Shown in pieces: positions 8,458-16,960 of a DNA stretch of 64,000 nucleotides. Source of the DNA: Bradyrhizobium sp. RP6 (GTDB lineage: Bacteria > Pseudomonadota > Alphaproteobacteria > Rhizobiales > Xanthobacteraceae); the NCBI RefSeq assembly GCF_003837805.1, contig NZ_RQIT01000015.1, forward strand, positions 1 through 64,000, given 5' to 3'. Below the pieces are notes generated by a model that ran no database searches, had not been told where the DNA came from, and saw only the letters and a program-made list of their open reading frames with translations. Each line of letters begins with the position of its first letter. Within the stretch, counting starts at the first letter, position 1. The position numbers were made by a program, and so were the translations under genes.

Positions 8458-9660
8458 TCAATCCGTCATCGCCATGGCGCGCAGCGCCTGGCGCTCGCGT
8501 GCGCTGAGCTTTTCCGTCTCCGACTTGAGCTGGCCGCAGGCGGCGAGGATGTCGCGGCCGCGCGGGGTGCGCACCGGCGAGGAATAGCCGGCGTTGAAGA
8601 TGTATTCGGAAAATTTTTCGATCTGGTCCCAGTCCGAGCATTCGTAGGCGGTGCCGGGCCAGGGATTGAATGGGATCAGATTGATCTTGGCGTGAATGCC
8701 CTTGAGCAGCTTCACCAGCAGCTTTGCATCGTCGAGCGAATCGTTGACGCCCTTGAGCATCACATATTCGAAGGTGATGCGGCGCGCGTTCGAGGCGCCG
8801 GGATAGTCGCGGCAGGCCTGCAAGAGCTCCTTGATCGGATATTTGCGGTTGAGCGGCACGAGCTCGTTGCGCAGCTCGTCGCGCACCGCATGCAGCGAGA
8901 TCGCGAGCATGACGCCGATCTCCTCGCCGGCGCGCACGATGTTGGGCACCACGCCCGAGGTCGACAGCGTGATGCGGCGGCGGGAGATGCCGATGCCTTC
9001 ATTGTCGCCGACGATCAGTAGCGCATCGCGCACCGCATCGAAATTGTAGAGCGGCTCGCCCATGCCCATCATCACGATATTGGTGACGCGGCGCGTGCCG
9101 TCCTCGCGATCGGCCCAATCGTTCAGACGATCGCGCGCGACCATGACCTGTCCGACGATCTCGCCGGCGGTGAGGTTGCGCACCAGGCGCTGGGTGCCGG
9201 TATGGCAGAAGGCGCAGTTCAGCGTGCAGCCGACCTGCGAGGAGACGCAAAGCGTTCCGCGGTCGGTCTCGGGGATGTAGACGCACTCGACCTCATGCGC
9301 CTTCTGAACGGAATCGCCGCTCGGCAGCCGCAGCAGCCATTTGCGGGTGCCGTCGTTGGAGATCTGCTCGGCCACGACTTCGGGCCGGTCGACCGTGAAA
9401 TGCTGCGCGAGCTCGGCGCGAATGCCCTTCGAGATCGAAGTCATGTCGTCAAAACTCTGGGCACCCCGGAAATAGAGCCAGTGCCACAGCTGCTGCACGC
9501 GCATCTTGCGCTGCGCCGGAGCGACGCCGATCTCGCCGAGGCGGTCGGCAAGCTCGGTGCGCGACAGGCCGATCAGCGACGGTTTTGCCGGCGGCACATA
9601 GGTTTCGAGCGGAGTCTTCTCCACCGGGGTTGCGTTGTGCGGCTCGGTCGTCGGTTGCAT
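8458..9660 (-). CDS. rlmN: Dual-specificity rRNA/tRNA m2A methyltransferase RlmN
   Basis: A 400-residue radical SAM enzyme that methylates C2 of A2503 in 23S rRNA and A37 of some tRNAs. The Fe-S motif CTLNCAFC is at 145-152. The two conserved cysteines of the ping-pong chemistry are visible: C375 in ILAACGQL carries the methyl group, and C138 in TLCVSSQ is conserved nearby. GEPLYNFD and SLHAVRDELR are further family motifs. The N-terminal ~30 residues are a Pro/Thr-rich extension. Repeats flank the gene on both sides, suggesting a single-gene transcript. Confidence 0.97.
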   Translation of the reverse strand: MQPTTEPHNATPVEKTPLETYVPPAKPSLIGLSRTELADRLGEIGVAPAQRKMRVQQLWHWLYFRGAQSFDDMTSISKGIRAELAQHFTVDRPEVVAEQISNDGTRKWLLRLPSGDSVQKAHEVECVYIPETDRGTLCVSSQVGCTLNCAFCHTGTQRLVRNLTAGEIVGQVMVARDRLNDWADREDGTRRVTNIVMMGMGEPLYNFDAVRDALLIVGDNEGIGISRRRITLSTSGVVPNIVRAGEEIGVMLAISLHAVRDELRNELVPLNRKYPIKELLQACRDYPGASNARRITFEYVMLKGVNDSLDDAKLLVKLLKGIHAKINLIPFNPWPGTAYECSDWDQIEKFSEYIFNAGYSSPVRTPRGRDILAACGQLKSETEKLSARERQALRAMAMTD

Positions 9661-9680
9661 TGAATGGACCTAATGGCTGT

Positions 9681-9760
9681 GGTCGTTCCGGGGCAGCTCG
9701 AAGAGCTGAACCCGGAACCTCGAGATTCCGGGTTCGCGCTTCGCGCGCCCCGGAATGACG
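9681..9760. repeat. Intergenic palindromic repeat, CATTCCGGG family
   Basis: Two nested hairpins. TCGTTCCGGGGC at the left pairs with GCCCCGGAATGACG at the right, and CCCGGAACCTCGAGATTCCGGG forms the centre. It lies upstream of rlmN and downstream of the ialB-type gene. Confidence 0.75.
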
Positions 9761-9842
9761 GAGGAAATCTGGAACGGCCCTTATATAGCAACCGGAACCA
9801 CCGATTGCGACCTTATCGCCTGCAGCCTTAACGCCGACAGCC

Positions 9843-10520
9843 TTACCGCTTGCAGTCGTGGGCGATCTTGTCGAGCGCCTGGGCAAGGCCCTTCAGCGAG
9901 AAGGTGTCGGTCGTCTCCGTGCCCTTCGCCGAGACGCCCTTGACCACGAGGTCGGCGGATTTGCGCATGGCCTCGACCATCCGCTCCTCCTCGGCCGCGT
10001 TCTTGATCCAGAGGCCGTCTCCTTGTGTATACATCGCGAAGGAGGCGCCGCCGACCTCGACGGTTGATTCCGAGCCCGGTTTCAGCGCGTAACCGATCAT
10101 GACCGAGACTTCGTTGTTGACCTTCTCCGCCGGCCGGGTCGAGACGAAGGCGTAGGCGGGATCACGCGGCCGGTTCGGCGGATTGGTCTTCGACGACGAA
10201 GGCTTGGCCAGGGCGAAACAGACTTTCTTGCCGTTGGGCGTCGCCGAATAGGCACCCCAGGTGCCGAACTGCCCGATCAAAGTCGGCTCAGCGCCACCCG
10301 CAACTGCCGCGGGTGATGCCGCCGGTTTGCTCTCGGGCTTTGAAGCCGCCTTTGCAGTCGTATGGGCCGGCGGCGCCGCCGGCTTCGGTGTCGCCTCTTT
10401 TGGAGCAGACTCTTTTGGAACGGACTTGGCCGCCGGTTGGGCCGTCTGCGCCCGCGCGGAATCGACAATTCCGCCGGCCATGACGCCAGTCATCAAAGCT
10501 AGAATCAGCACCCGCCACAT
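9843..10520 (-). CDS. Invasion-associated locus B (IalB) family secreted protein
   Basis: A 225-residue exported protein. A signal peptide covers ~1-25 (ending ARAQ), and a Lys/Pro/Ala-rich linker covers ~26-78. The IalB domain starts at GQFGTWGAYS and contains GKKVCFALAKP, YAFVSTRPAEK and SVMIGYALKP. It ends with AHDCKR, whose Cys may pair with the one in KVCFAL. IalB was named for Bartonella red-cell invasion, but the family is widespread in Rhizobiales that do not invade animals, where its role is unclear. It is probably periplasmic or outer-membrane linked. No operon partner is evident. Confidence 0.88.
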   Translation of the reverse strand: MWRVLILALMTGVMAGGIVDSARAQTAQPAAKSVPKESAPKEATPKPAAPPAHTTAKAASKPESKPAASPAAVAGGAEPTLIGQFGTWGAYSATPNGKKVCFALAKPSSSKTNPPNRPRDPAYAFVSTRPAEKVNNEVSVMIGYALKPGSESTVEVGGASFAMYTQGDGLWIKNAAEEERMVEAMRKSADLVVKGVSAKGTETTDTFSLKGLAQALDKIAHDCKR

Positions 10521-10637
10521 GCCTGGAGTGGTTCCCTCAATATTGTGACTGGAAGATGGCCCGACCGCGCTTTGTCCCCGGGCAGGGATAGCCGGGAAAG
10601 TCCAATTTGGGAAGGCAGTTAGCGGTATCAGTGACGG

Positions 10638-11477
10638 CTAGGCCCTGGATCGTGCGGCGCGTTGCTCGGCCCATTGCGCCTCGGTCCAGCCGAGCAGATC
10701 CTCGGCGCCGGAACTGCGCAGATGAGCGCCACCGTCGATCACCACCATCTCGCCGTTGATGTAACCGGCGCGGTCGGAGACCAGGAAGCTGGCGAGATCG
10801 GCAAGCTCGCTATGCTCGCCGGTGCGTCCAAGCGGGTTGCGCGACGTCCAGCCTGCGTCTCGGCCTTCGGGGCGGAGCTGCCCTGTGGCCCCCGCGGTCG
10901 GAAACGGACCCGGCGCAATCGCGACAGTGCGGATGCCCTTCGGGCCCCACTCCACGGCAAGGCTCTTGGTCATCGCCAGCACCGCCGACTTCGCCATCGC
11001 CGACGGAACCGTGAAGGCGCGGCCGGTGACGGTGGAGGTCGAGAGAATCGACAGCACGACGCCGCCATGCTTGTCCTCGATCCAGCGCCTGCCGGCGGCG
11101 AGCGTGCAATACATCGCGCCATGCAGCGTCGGCGCCAGGATCGCATCCGCGGCGCGGAAGGAGAGATGCTCGCTCTGAGCGATGAACGTCGCGGCGGCAT
11201 TGTTGACGAGGATGTCGAGCGGCGCCTCGCGCCAGATCTGATCCATCATGCTGTCGACGGCTACGCCGTCGCGAATATCGCAGGTGATCGTCGTGACCTT
11301 GCCGCCTGTCTGCTCGCGCATTTCGCGCGCCGCCGCTTCCAGTCGGTCGAGCTTGCGGCCGCAGATCACGAGCTCGGCGCCGAGCGCGAGGAAGCGACGG
11401 CCCATCGCGGCGCCAAGGCCCGAGCCGCCGCCGCTGACGAGGATGCGCTTGTTCTTGAGCAGGCCCGTTTCAAACAT
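10638..11477 (-). CDS. SDR oxidoreductase, 2,4-dienoyl-CoA reductase type
   Basis: A 279-residue Rossmann-fold short-chain dehydrogenase/reductase. The cofactor loop is SGGGSGLG (15-22), NNAA is at 92-95, and the C-terminal VIDGGAHL is typical. The catalytic stretch reads PSAMAK (158-163): the Lys is kept, but the usual YxxxK tyrosine is Ser. That pattern, with VEWGPKGIR and APGP after it, is characteristic of the 2,4-dienoyl-CoA reductase branch, suggesting NADPH-dependent work on unsaturated acyl-CoA in beta-oxidation. The ATG at 11477 follows GCGAGGA by about 8 bases; an in-frame ATG 12 codons upstream lacks a ribosome site. Confidence 0.88.
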   Translation of the reverse strand: MFETGLLKNKRILVSGGGSGLGAAMGRRFLALGAELVICGRKLDRLEAAAREMREQTGGKVTTITCDIRDGVAVDSMMDQIWREAPLDILVNNAAATFIAQSEHLSFRAADAILAPTLHGAMYCTLAAGRRWIEDKHGGVVLSILSTSTVTGRAFTVPSAMAKSAVLAMTKSLAVEWGPKGIRTVAIAPGPFPTAGATGQLRPEGRDAGWTSRNPLGRTGEHSELADLASFLVSDRAGYINGEMVVIDGGAHLRSSGAEDLLGWTEAQWAEQRAARSRA

Positions 11478-11508
11478 CGTTCGAATCCTCGCTGTTGCCA
11501 TACACGCG

Positions 11509-11620
11509 GTCATTGCGAGCGCGAGGCCATCCAGACTATTTCCGCAGGACGGATTCTGGATTGCTTCGCGGACCTGTCATCGGGCCGCGCTTCGCGCGGA
11601 CCCGTTGGCTCGCAATGACG
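11509..11620. repeat. Intergenic repeat, GTCATTGCGAGC family
   Basis: Bounded by GTCATTGCGAGC and GCTCGCAATGAC in inverted orientation. Inside are the family words CCATCCAGACT and CTGGATTGCTTCGCGG, plus an extra CGCGCTTCGCGCG hairpin near the right end. It fills most of the gap between the divergent SDR and MDR genes. Confidence 0.85.
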
Positions 11621-11734
11621 GGAGGATATAGGCCGTCGCGTGACCCGAGACAAAGAATCCGGATTGTCGGGCCGCACTAAATCCGGCAGAAACGGGCCAA
11701 CTATAATTCCACTCGAAACGCCTCAGGTGCTGCC

Positions 11735-12709
11735 ATGAAAGCCATCCTCTGCTCGCAATATTGCCAGCCCGACGATCTCGTGCTCGCCGATGTACCTGAT
11801 CCGGTGGCAGGCCCCGGCGAGGCCGTGATCGCGATCAAGGCGGCGGCGCTGAACTTCTTCGACATCCTGATGATCCAGGGCAAGTACCAGATCAAGCCGC
11901 CGTTCCCGTTCTCGCCAGCGGCGGAAGTCGCGGGCGTGATCGAGAGCATCGGAGCCGGCGTCACCGACCTGAAGGTCGGCGATCGCGTGGTCGCCTCCTG
12001 CGGTCACAACGGCGCGCGCGAGAAGATCGCGCTGCCGGCGGCGTCGATCGTGAAAATCCCAGACAATCTCGACTACGACCGCGCGGCCGGCATCATCATC
12101 ATCTACGGCACCGCGCTGCATGCGCTGGAAGATCGCGCGAGCCCGAAGCCCGGCGAGACGCTCGCGGTGCTCGGCGCGGCCGGCGGCACCGGCCTCGCCG
12201 CTTGCGAACTCGGCAAGCTGATGGGCCTGAAAGTGATCGCCTGCGCATCGTCGGACGAGAAGCTCGAATTCGCGAAAGCGCATGGTGCCGAACTGACGCT
12301 GAACTACGCCAAGGAAGATCTGAAGGAAGGCCTGCGCAAGCTCACCGGCGGCAAGGGCGTCGACATCATCTTCGATCCCGTGGGCGGTGCCTATGCGGAG
12401 CAGGCGCTGCGCTCGATCGCCTGGGAGGGCCGCTTCCTCGTCATCGGCTTTGCCGCCGGCGACATTCCGAAAATGCCGCTGAACCTCGCGTTGCTGAAGG
12501 GCTGCGACATCCGCGGCGTGTTCTGGGGCGCCTGGACCCGGCTCAACCCGGCCAAGAACCGCGCCAATCTGGAAAAGCTCGTGAAGTGGACCGCGGAAGG
12601 CAAGATCTCATCGCATGTCGACCGCACCTTCCCGCTGGCGCAGACGGCGGATGCGCTGAAGGTGCTGGCGGGACGTCAGGCGATGGGCAAGGTGATCCTG
12701 CATCCTTGA
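11735..12709 (+). CDS. NADPH:quinone oxidoreductase-type zinc-free MDR enzyme
   Basis: A 324-residue medium-chain dehydrogenase/reductase. The N-terminal GroES-like part contains AALNFFDILMIQGKY and the VAGVIESIGAGV loop; the Rossmann part has GAAGGTG at 147-153, DPVGG, and a C-terminal GKVILHP. No structural or catalytic zinc ligands are visible, placing it with the QOR/enoyl-reductase branch rather than alcohol dehydrogenases. These enzymes use NADPH to reduce quinones or activated double bonds. It is divergent from the dienoyl-CoA-reductase-type SDR and apparently monocistronic. The physiological substrate is unknown. Confidence 0.9.
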   Translation: MKAILCSQYCQPDDLVLADVPDPVAGPGEAVIAIKAAALNFFDILMIQGKYQIKPPFPFSPAAEVAGVIESIGAGVTDLKVGDRVVASCGHNGAREKIALPAASIVKIPDNLDYDRAAGIIIIYGTALHALEDRASPKPGETLAVLGAAGGTGLAACELGKLMGLKVIACASSDEKLEFAKAHGAELTLNYAKEDLKEGLRKLTGGKGVDIIFDPVGGAYAEQALRSIAWEGRFLVIGFAAGDIPKMPLNLALLKGCDIRGVFWGAWTRLNPAKNRANLEKLVKWTAEGKISSHVDRTFPLAQTADALKVLAGRQAMGKVILHP

Positions 12710-12776
12710 GGATGTTGTGGCGGAAGCGCGTTTGTCGCAACCTGCACGCCACACACTCACTGTCATCGCCCGTCTA

Positions 12777-12792
12777 GTGCGCAATTGTGCAC
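12777..12792. promoter_or_regulatory. 16-bp near-palindrome GTGC-N-CAATTG-N-GCAC
   Basis: GTGCGCAATTGTGCAC is symmetric except for one base pair. It lies in the gap between the convergent MDR and DUF1232 genes, so it may be a protein-binding site or weak hairpin rather than a promoter operator. No T-run follows. Confidence 0.25.
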
Positions 12793-12849
12793 AGGGGCGG
12801 GCGATCAGTATTCCGTGACGTCAGTGACTGAACCGAGAGGCCGCGTCTG

Positions 12850-13236
12850 CTACGCTGCTTCTTCCTCCGCCTCACCCACCCCACGCTTCAGCGCGGCGCG
12901 TGCGGCCTCGCGATGCTCGTTCGTGATGTGGCCGGCGACCATGCGGATGGCAGTGGCGAGCACGGCAGCGTCATCGGCAAAGCCGAGCATCGGCATCACG
13001 TCCGTGACGAAGTCGAACGGCAGGATGAAGTAGGCGATCGCCCCGAGCAGCGACGCCTGGACGTGGCGCGGCGTCTGCCGGTCGAACGCGCAGTAATAGG
13101 CGGCAAGCAGGTCTTCCGCGAACGGCAAGTGTGCGGCGACACGCTTCAGCTTGCGCCAGAAGCGGCGGCGCACGCTCTCGCGATCTTCCGCGAGCCGATC
13201 GGCCGGCTCGAAGCCGACGCTGTGCTCGGCAGCCAT
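12850..13236 (-). CDS. YkvA family protein (DUF1232)
   Basis: A 128-residue protein with the DUF1232 signature: a hydrophobic segment ending in FILPFDFVTDVMP and followed by GFADDAAVL. The N-terminal half is basic (RRRFWRKLKRV) and the tail is acidic (GEAEEEAA). The start at 13236 (MAAEHSVG) follows GGGAG; an ATG 12 codons further upstream has weaker support. The family is membrane-associated and of unknown function. The next upstream gene on the same strand, phhB, ends 97 bp away. Confidence 0.85.
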   Translation of the reverse strand: MAAEHSVGFEPADRLAEDRESVRRRFWRKLKRVAAHLPFAEDLLAAYYCAFDRQTPRHVQASLLGAIAYFILPFDFVTDVMPMLGFADDAAVLATAIRMVAGHITNEHREAARAALKRGVGEAEEEAA

Positions 13237-13333
13237 GCTCAAACTCCCCGTTCTGCCGGAGGCGGAGGTCATCCCAGTCCCGGCTGATCACAAGATGGGG
13301 ATGCAGCACATCCCTGCAAGACGCCGCCTGGTA

Positions 13334-13624
13334 TCAGCCTGCGATGGCGTTCATCGCCTTGGCCAACGCGATGTCGCGCGGGGTGACGGCGCCGGCGTCA
13401 TGGGTCGACAGCACCACCTCCACCGTCTTGTAGACGTTGCGCCATTCGGGGTGATGATCCATCTTCTCGGCGACCAGCGCGGCGCGGGTCATGAAACCGA
13501 ACGCCTCGTTGAAATCCCTGAAGACAAAGGTTTTCCCGATGGCGTCGCGGCCCTGGACCTCGGTCCAGCCCGGTAGTCCGCCGAGCGCCTGCCTGCGCGC
13601 CTCCGCCGAGAGCCGTTCTGCCAT
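13334..13624 (-). CDS. phhB: Pterin-4a-carbinolamine dehydratase
   Basis: A 96-residue PCD/DCoH-family enzyme that dehydrates 4a-hydroxytetrahydrobiopterin, recycling the pterin cofactor of aromatic amino acid hydroxylases. The signature EKMDHHPEW at 53-61 holds the catalytic His-His pair, and LSTHD at ~72-76 supplies the third His. The start ATG at 13624 has AAGGAGAC 5 bases upstream; longer in-frame extensions are not credible. No phenylalanine hydroxylase gene is in the window, so the protein may serve another pterin-related role such as molybdopterin or folate metabolism. Confidence 0.93.
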   Translation of the reverse strand: MAERLSAEARRQALGGLPGWTEVQGRDAIGKTFVFRDFNEAFGFMTRAALVAEKMDHHPEWRNVYKTVEVVLSTHDAGAVTPRDIALAKAMNAIAG

Positions 13625-13778
13625 GATCGTCTCCTTGCCTTTTGGGGGGAACTTTACTCTAACACCGCGCCGACGCCCGGGTTCATACGGATTTCCCGCG
13701 CCCGCTAACCATGACGGAGATGTAACCCCGCCGGACAAGGAAATTTGCTACAATTGCAACGGTAGATCGCCGGCCAAG

Positions 13779-15224
13779 ATGAAACTGAGCCTCAAGCGCC
13801 TGTTTGGGAGATCGATGACCGGGGGATTGGACCTGGCCGAAGCGCCCCCTCCGCCTTCGCCGCGATCCGCGGCGCGGAAGACGGCGCTCGTGTCCCTGGC
13901 TCTCGTGCTTGCGATCGTCGGCGCGCTCGCCGGCGGCTATTACTTCGCGATGCGTCCGGTGACGCTCAAGATCGCGGTCGGCCCCGCCAACAGCGATGAC
14001 GTCAAGGTCGTGCAGGCGCTGACGCAGGCCTTCTCGCAGAGCAAGGGCCAGGTGCGGTTGCGGCCGATCCAGACCGACGGGGCCACCGCCAGCGCCGACG
14101 CGCTCGCGGAAGGCAAGGTCGATCTCGCCATCGTGCGCGGCGACGTCGACGTGCCCAAGAATGCGCAAGCGGTCGCGACCCTGCGCAAGAACGTCGTGGT
14201 GCTGTGGTCCGTGCCGGGCAAAGGCAAGAAGCGGGGCCCGAAGATCACCAAGATCGCACAGCTCGCCGGCCATCGCGTCGGCGTGGTCGGCCGCACCCAG
14301 GCCAACGTCAATTTGCTCAAGGTGATCCTCCAGCAATACGGCATCGATCCCGCCAAGGTCGAGATCGTGCAATTCCCGGCGAACGAAGCCGCCGAGGCGA
14401 TCAAGGCGCAGAAGGCCGACGTCTATCTCGCGGCCGGCCCCGTCAACAGCAAGATCACGTCGGATGCGATCGCCGCCTCCACCAAGGATTTCGGCGCGCC
14501 CACCTTCCTCGCGATCGATTCGGCGGATGCGATCGCGCAAAACCATCCGGTCTACGAAGCGTCCGAGATTCCCGCCGGCACCTATGGCGGCTCGCCTGCC
14601 CGCCCGGAGGACGAGGTCAAGACCATCAGCTTTTCGCATCACATCGTGGCGCGCAAAGGCGTGGCCGAAACCACCATTGCGGCGTTCACGCGCCAGCTCT
14701 TCGCCGTGCGCCAGCAATTGGTGAGCGAATTCCCGCTCGCGGCGAAGATCGAAACGCCTGATACCGACAAGGATGCGGTCATCCCGGTACATCCGGGTGC
14801 GGCCGCCTTCGTCGACGGCGAGGAAAAGACCTTCCTCGACAAGTACAGCGATTACATCTGGTGGAGCCTGATGGCGTTGTCCGCCATGGGCTCGATCGGC
14901 GCATGGTTTGCGGGTTACCTCAAGAGAGACGAGCGCGACAGCAACAATCATCAGCGCGAACGCCTGCTCGACATGATCGCCGCTGCACGCAAGTGCGAGA
15001 CGGCCGAAGAGCTCGACCAGATGCAGACCGAGGCCGACGACATCCTGCGCGATACGCTGCGCTGCTACGATCACGGCGCGATCGAGGAAGGCGCACTCAC
15101 CGCCTTCAACATCGCACTCGACCAGTTCCACTCTGCGGTCGCCGACCGCAAGGCGTTGCTGATGAGCCTGCCGCAGAACCTGCAGCGCGCCGGCGCGCAG
15201 TTCAGGGCCGCCGGCAACGCGTAG
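13779..15224 (+). CDS. TAXI-family TRAP-type solute-binding protein with two membrane anchors
   Basis: A 481-residue protein. A cytoplasmic N-terminus with a Pro-rich patch leads to a membrane segment (~35-57), then a TAXI (NMT1-like) periplasmic binding domain (~60-355) with LKIAVGPANSDD, LAEGKVDLAIVRGDVDV and AGHRVGVVGRTQANVNL. A second membrane segment (~362-381, WWSLMALSAMGSIGAWFAGY) is followed by a cytoplasmic helical tail of ~99 residues with many charged residues. Ordinary TAXI proteins are free or lipid-anchored and work with a TRAP permease; no permease gene is nearby. Being anchored on both sides with a cytosolic tail, it may be a sensor or membrane scaffold instead. The ATG at 13779 is the natural start; an upstream open extension overlaps phhB antisense. 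Confidence 0.85.
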   Translation: MKLSLKRLFGRSMTGGLDLAEAPPPPSPRSAARKTALVSLALVLAIVGALAGGYYFAMRPVTLKIAVGPANSDDVKVVQALTQAFSQSKGQVRLRPIQTDGATASADALAEGKVDLAIVRGDVDVPKNAQAVATLRKNVVVLWSVPGKGKKRGPKITKIAQLAGHRVGVVGRTQANVNLLKVILQQYGIDPAKVEIVQFPANEAAEAIKAQKADVYLAAGPVNSKITSDAIAASTKDFGAPTFLAIDSADAIAQNHPVYEASEIPAGTYGGSPARPEDEVKTISFSHHIVARKGVAETTIAAFTRQLFAVRQQLVSEFPLAAKIETPDTDKDAVIPVHPGAAAFVDGEEKTFLDKYSDYIWWSLMALSAMGSIGAWFAGYLKRDERDSNNHQRERLLDMIAAARKCETAEELDQMQTEADDILRDTLRCYDHGAIEEGALTAFNIALDQFHSAVADRKALLMSLPQNLQRAGAQFRAAGNA

Positions 15225-15274
15225 GCGCTTGCCGGCGTAATGGCCGCGTCACATTGTCTCAATATAGCTTCCGC

Positions 15275-15374
15275 CGTCATTCCGGGGCGCGCAACGCGCG
15301 AGCCCGAAATCCATCGAGCTGCATTCGCGAGGAGAAAGGGATTCTCGGGTGCGCAATTGCGCCCCGGAATGACG
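15275..15374. repeat. Intergenic palindromic repeat, CATTCCGGG family
   Basis: Bounded by CGTCATTCCGGGGCGCG and GCGCCCCGGAATGACG in inverted orientation, with CGAGCCCGAAATCCATCG and GGATTCTCGGGTGCG inside. At about 100 bp it is one of the longest members in the window. It lies between the TAXI gene and phoD. Confidence 0.8.
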
Positions 15375-15410
15375 TGCCTTGATGCAAGCTCGCCTTCGGA
15401 GCCATCCTTC

Positions 15411-16952
15411 ATGAACATCAAATTCTCCCGCCGCCGCTTCCTCGCCACCAGCGCCGGTGCGCTCGGCACGATCGCAATGCCGTATCTTTCGCGCGCGGCC
15501 GATCGGCCGATGGTCACGCATGGCGTGCAGTCCGGTGACGTCACCGCCGATGGCGGCCTGGTGTGGGCGCGTACCGACCGGCCGGCACAGATGCTGGTCG
15601 AGGTGGCGACGACTGATACGTTCAGGGATGCCCGCGCGCTGCCGCCGATCGCGGCGCTCCCCGAGAGCGACTTCACGGCAAAAATGCTGCTGGAGAATCT
15701 GCCGGGCGGCCAGGACATCTTTTACCGCGTCCGCTTCCGCGATCTCTCGCACAGCGCGGTCGAGGGCGAAGCCGTGACCGGCCGCTTCCGCACCGCGCCG
15801 GCCGACCGCCGCGACGTCAGCTTCGTCTGGGGCGGCGATGTCGCCGGCCAGGGCTGGGGCATCAATCCCGATGACGGCGGCATGTTCACCTTTTCGGCGA
15901 TGCGCAAGCACCGGCCGGATTTCTTCCTGCATTCCGGCGACACGATCTATGCCGACGGTCCCATCCAATCCGAGGTGAGGCTCGCCGATGGCAAGATCTG
16001 GAAGAATCTGACCATCCCGGAGAAGGCCAAGGTCGCGGAGACGCTGGGCGAGTACCGCGCCGCGCACAAATACAATCTCACCGACGACAACCTCCGAGCC
16101 TTCAATGCCGAGGTGCCGATCTTCGTTCAGTGGGACGACCACGAGGTGACCAACAACTGGTCGCTGTCGAAAGAGCTGCCGGCCGCCTACAAGGTGCGGG
16201 ACATCTCGCTGCTCGCGGCCCGCGCGGGGCGCGCCTTCCACGAGATGTACCCGATGCGCGAGAGCGTCATCGAGCCCGGCCGCGTGTATCGCCAGATCGC
16301 CTACGGCCCGCATCTCGACGTGTTCGTGCTCGACGAGCGCAGCTATCGCGGCCCGAACGGCGCCAATCTCGAGACCGCCTACGGTCCCGCCAGCTACTTC
16401 CTCGGTCCGGACCAGATCGCCTGGCTCAAGCGCGGTCTCCTCAATTCGCGCGCGACATGGAAGGTGATCGCGTCAGACATGCCGATCGGCCTGATCGTCT
16501 CGGACACGCCGAAGGGCGGATCGGAAGCCATTGCGCAGGGTGACGGCCCGGTGCGTGGCCGCGAGTTCGAGATCGCCGACATCCTCCGCTTCATCAAGAT
16601 GGCGCCGATCACCAACACGGTGTGGCTGACCGCGGACGTGCATTACGCCGCCGCGCATTATTACGATCCGAACAAGGCGCAGTTCCAGGAGTTCGAGCCG
16701 TTCTGGGAATTCGTGTCGGGTCCGCTGCATGCCGGTACGTTCGGTCCGAACGCGCTCGACAACACCTTTGGCCCCGAGATTCGCTTCGTCAAGGCGCCGG
16801 GCAAGGACAGCCAGAACCTGCCGCCGGCCGCGGGCATGCAGTTCTTCGGTCACGTCAAGATCGACGGCGCCTCGGGGCAAATGACGGTGACCCTGCGCGA
16901 CCGCGCTGACGTGGCGCTGTGGTCGACCACGCTCGAACCGAAGCAAAGCTGA
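15411..16952 (+). CDS. Alkaline phosphatase D (PhoD) family, Tat-exported
   Basis: A 513-residue phosphodiesterase/phosphomonoesterase. The N-terminus is a twin-arginine signal (RRRFLATS at 7-14, then a hydrophobic stretch to about 30), so it is folded with its metal cofactor before export. An Ig-like PhoD N domain (GVQSGDVTADGGLVWARTD) leads to the metallophosphatase core with GGDVAGQG, HSGDTIYADGP, WDDHEVTNNW, DERSYRGPN and TADVHYAAAH. PhoD enzymes use Fe and Ca, unlike PhoA-type zinc enzymes, so the window encodes two chemically different phosphatases. It ends 8 bp from the convergent response regulator gene. Confidence 0.93.
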   Translation: MNIKFSRRRFLATSAGALGTIAMPYLSRAADRPMVTHGVQSGDVTADGGLVWARTDRPAQMLVEVATTDTFRDARALPPIAALPESDFTAKMLLENLPGGQDIFYRVRFRDLSHSAVEGEAVTGRFRTAPADRRDVSFVWGGDVAGQGWGINPDDGGMFTFSAMRKHRPDFFLHSGDTIYADGPIQSEVRLADGKIWKNLTIPEKAKVAETLGEYRAAHKYNLTDDNLRAFNAEVPIFVQWDDHEVTNNWSLSKELPAAYKVRDISLLAARAGRAFHEMYPMRESVIEPGRVYRQIAYGPHLDVFVLDERSYRGPNGANLETAYGPASYFLGPDQIAWLKRGLLNSRATWKVIASDMPIGLIVSDTPKGGSEAIAQGDGPVRGREFEIADILRFIKMAPITNTVWLTADVHYAAAHYYDPNKAQFQEFEPFWEFVSGPLHAGTFGPNALDNTFGPEIRFVKAPGKDSQNLPPAAGMQFFGHVKIDGASGQMTVTLRDRADVALWSTTLEPKQS

Positions 16953-16960
16953 CCGCTGAT

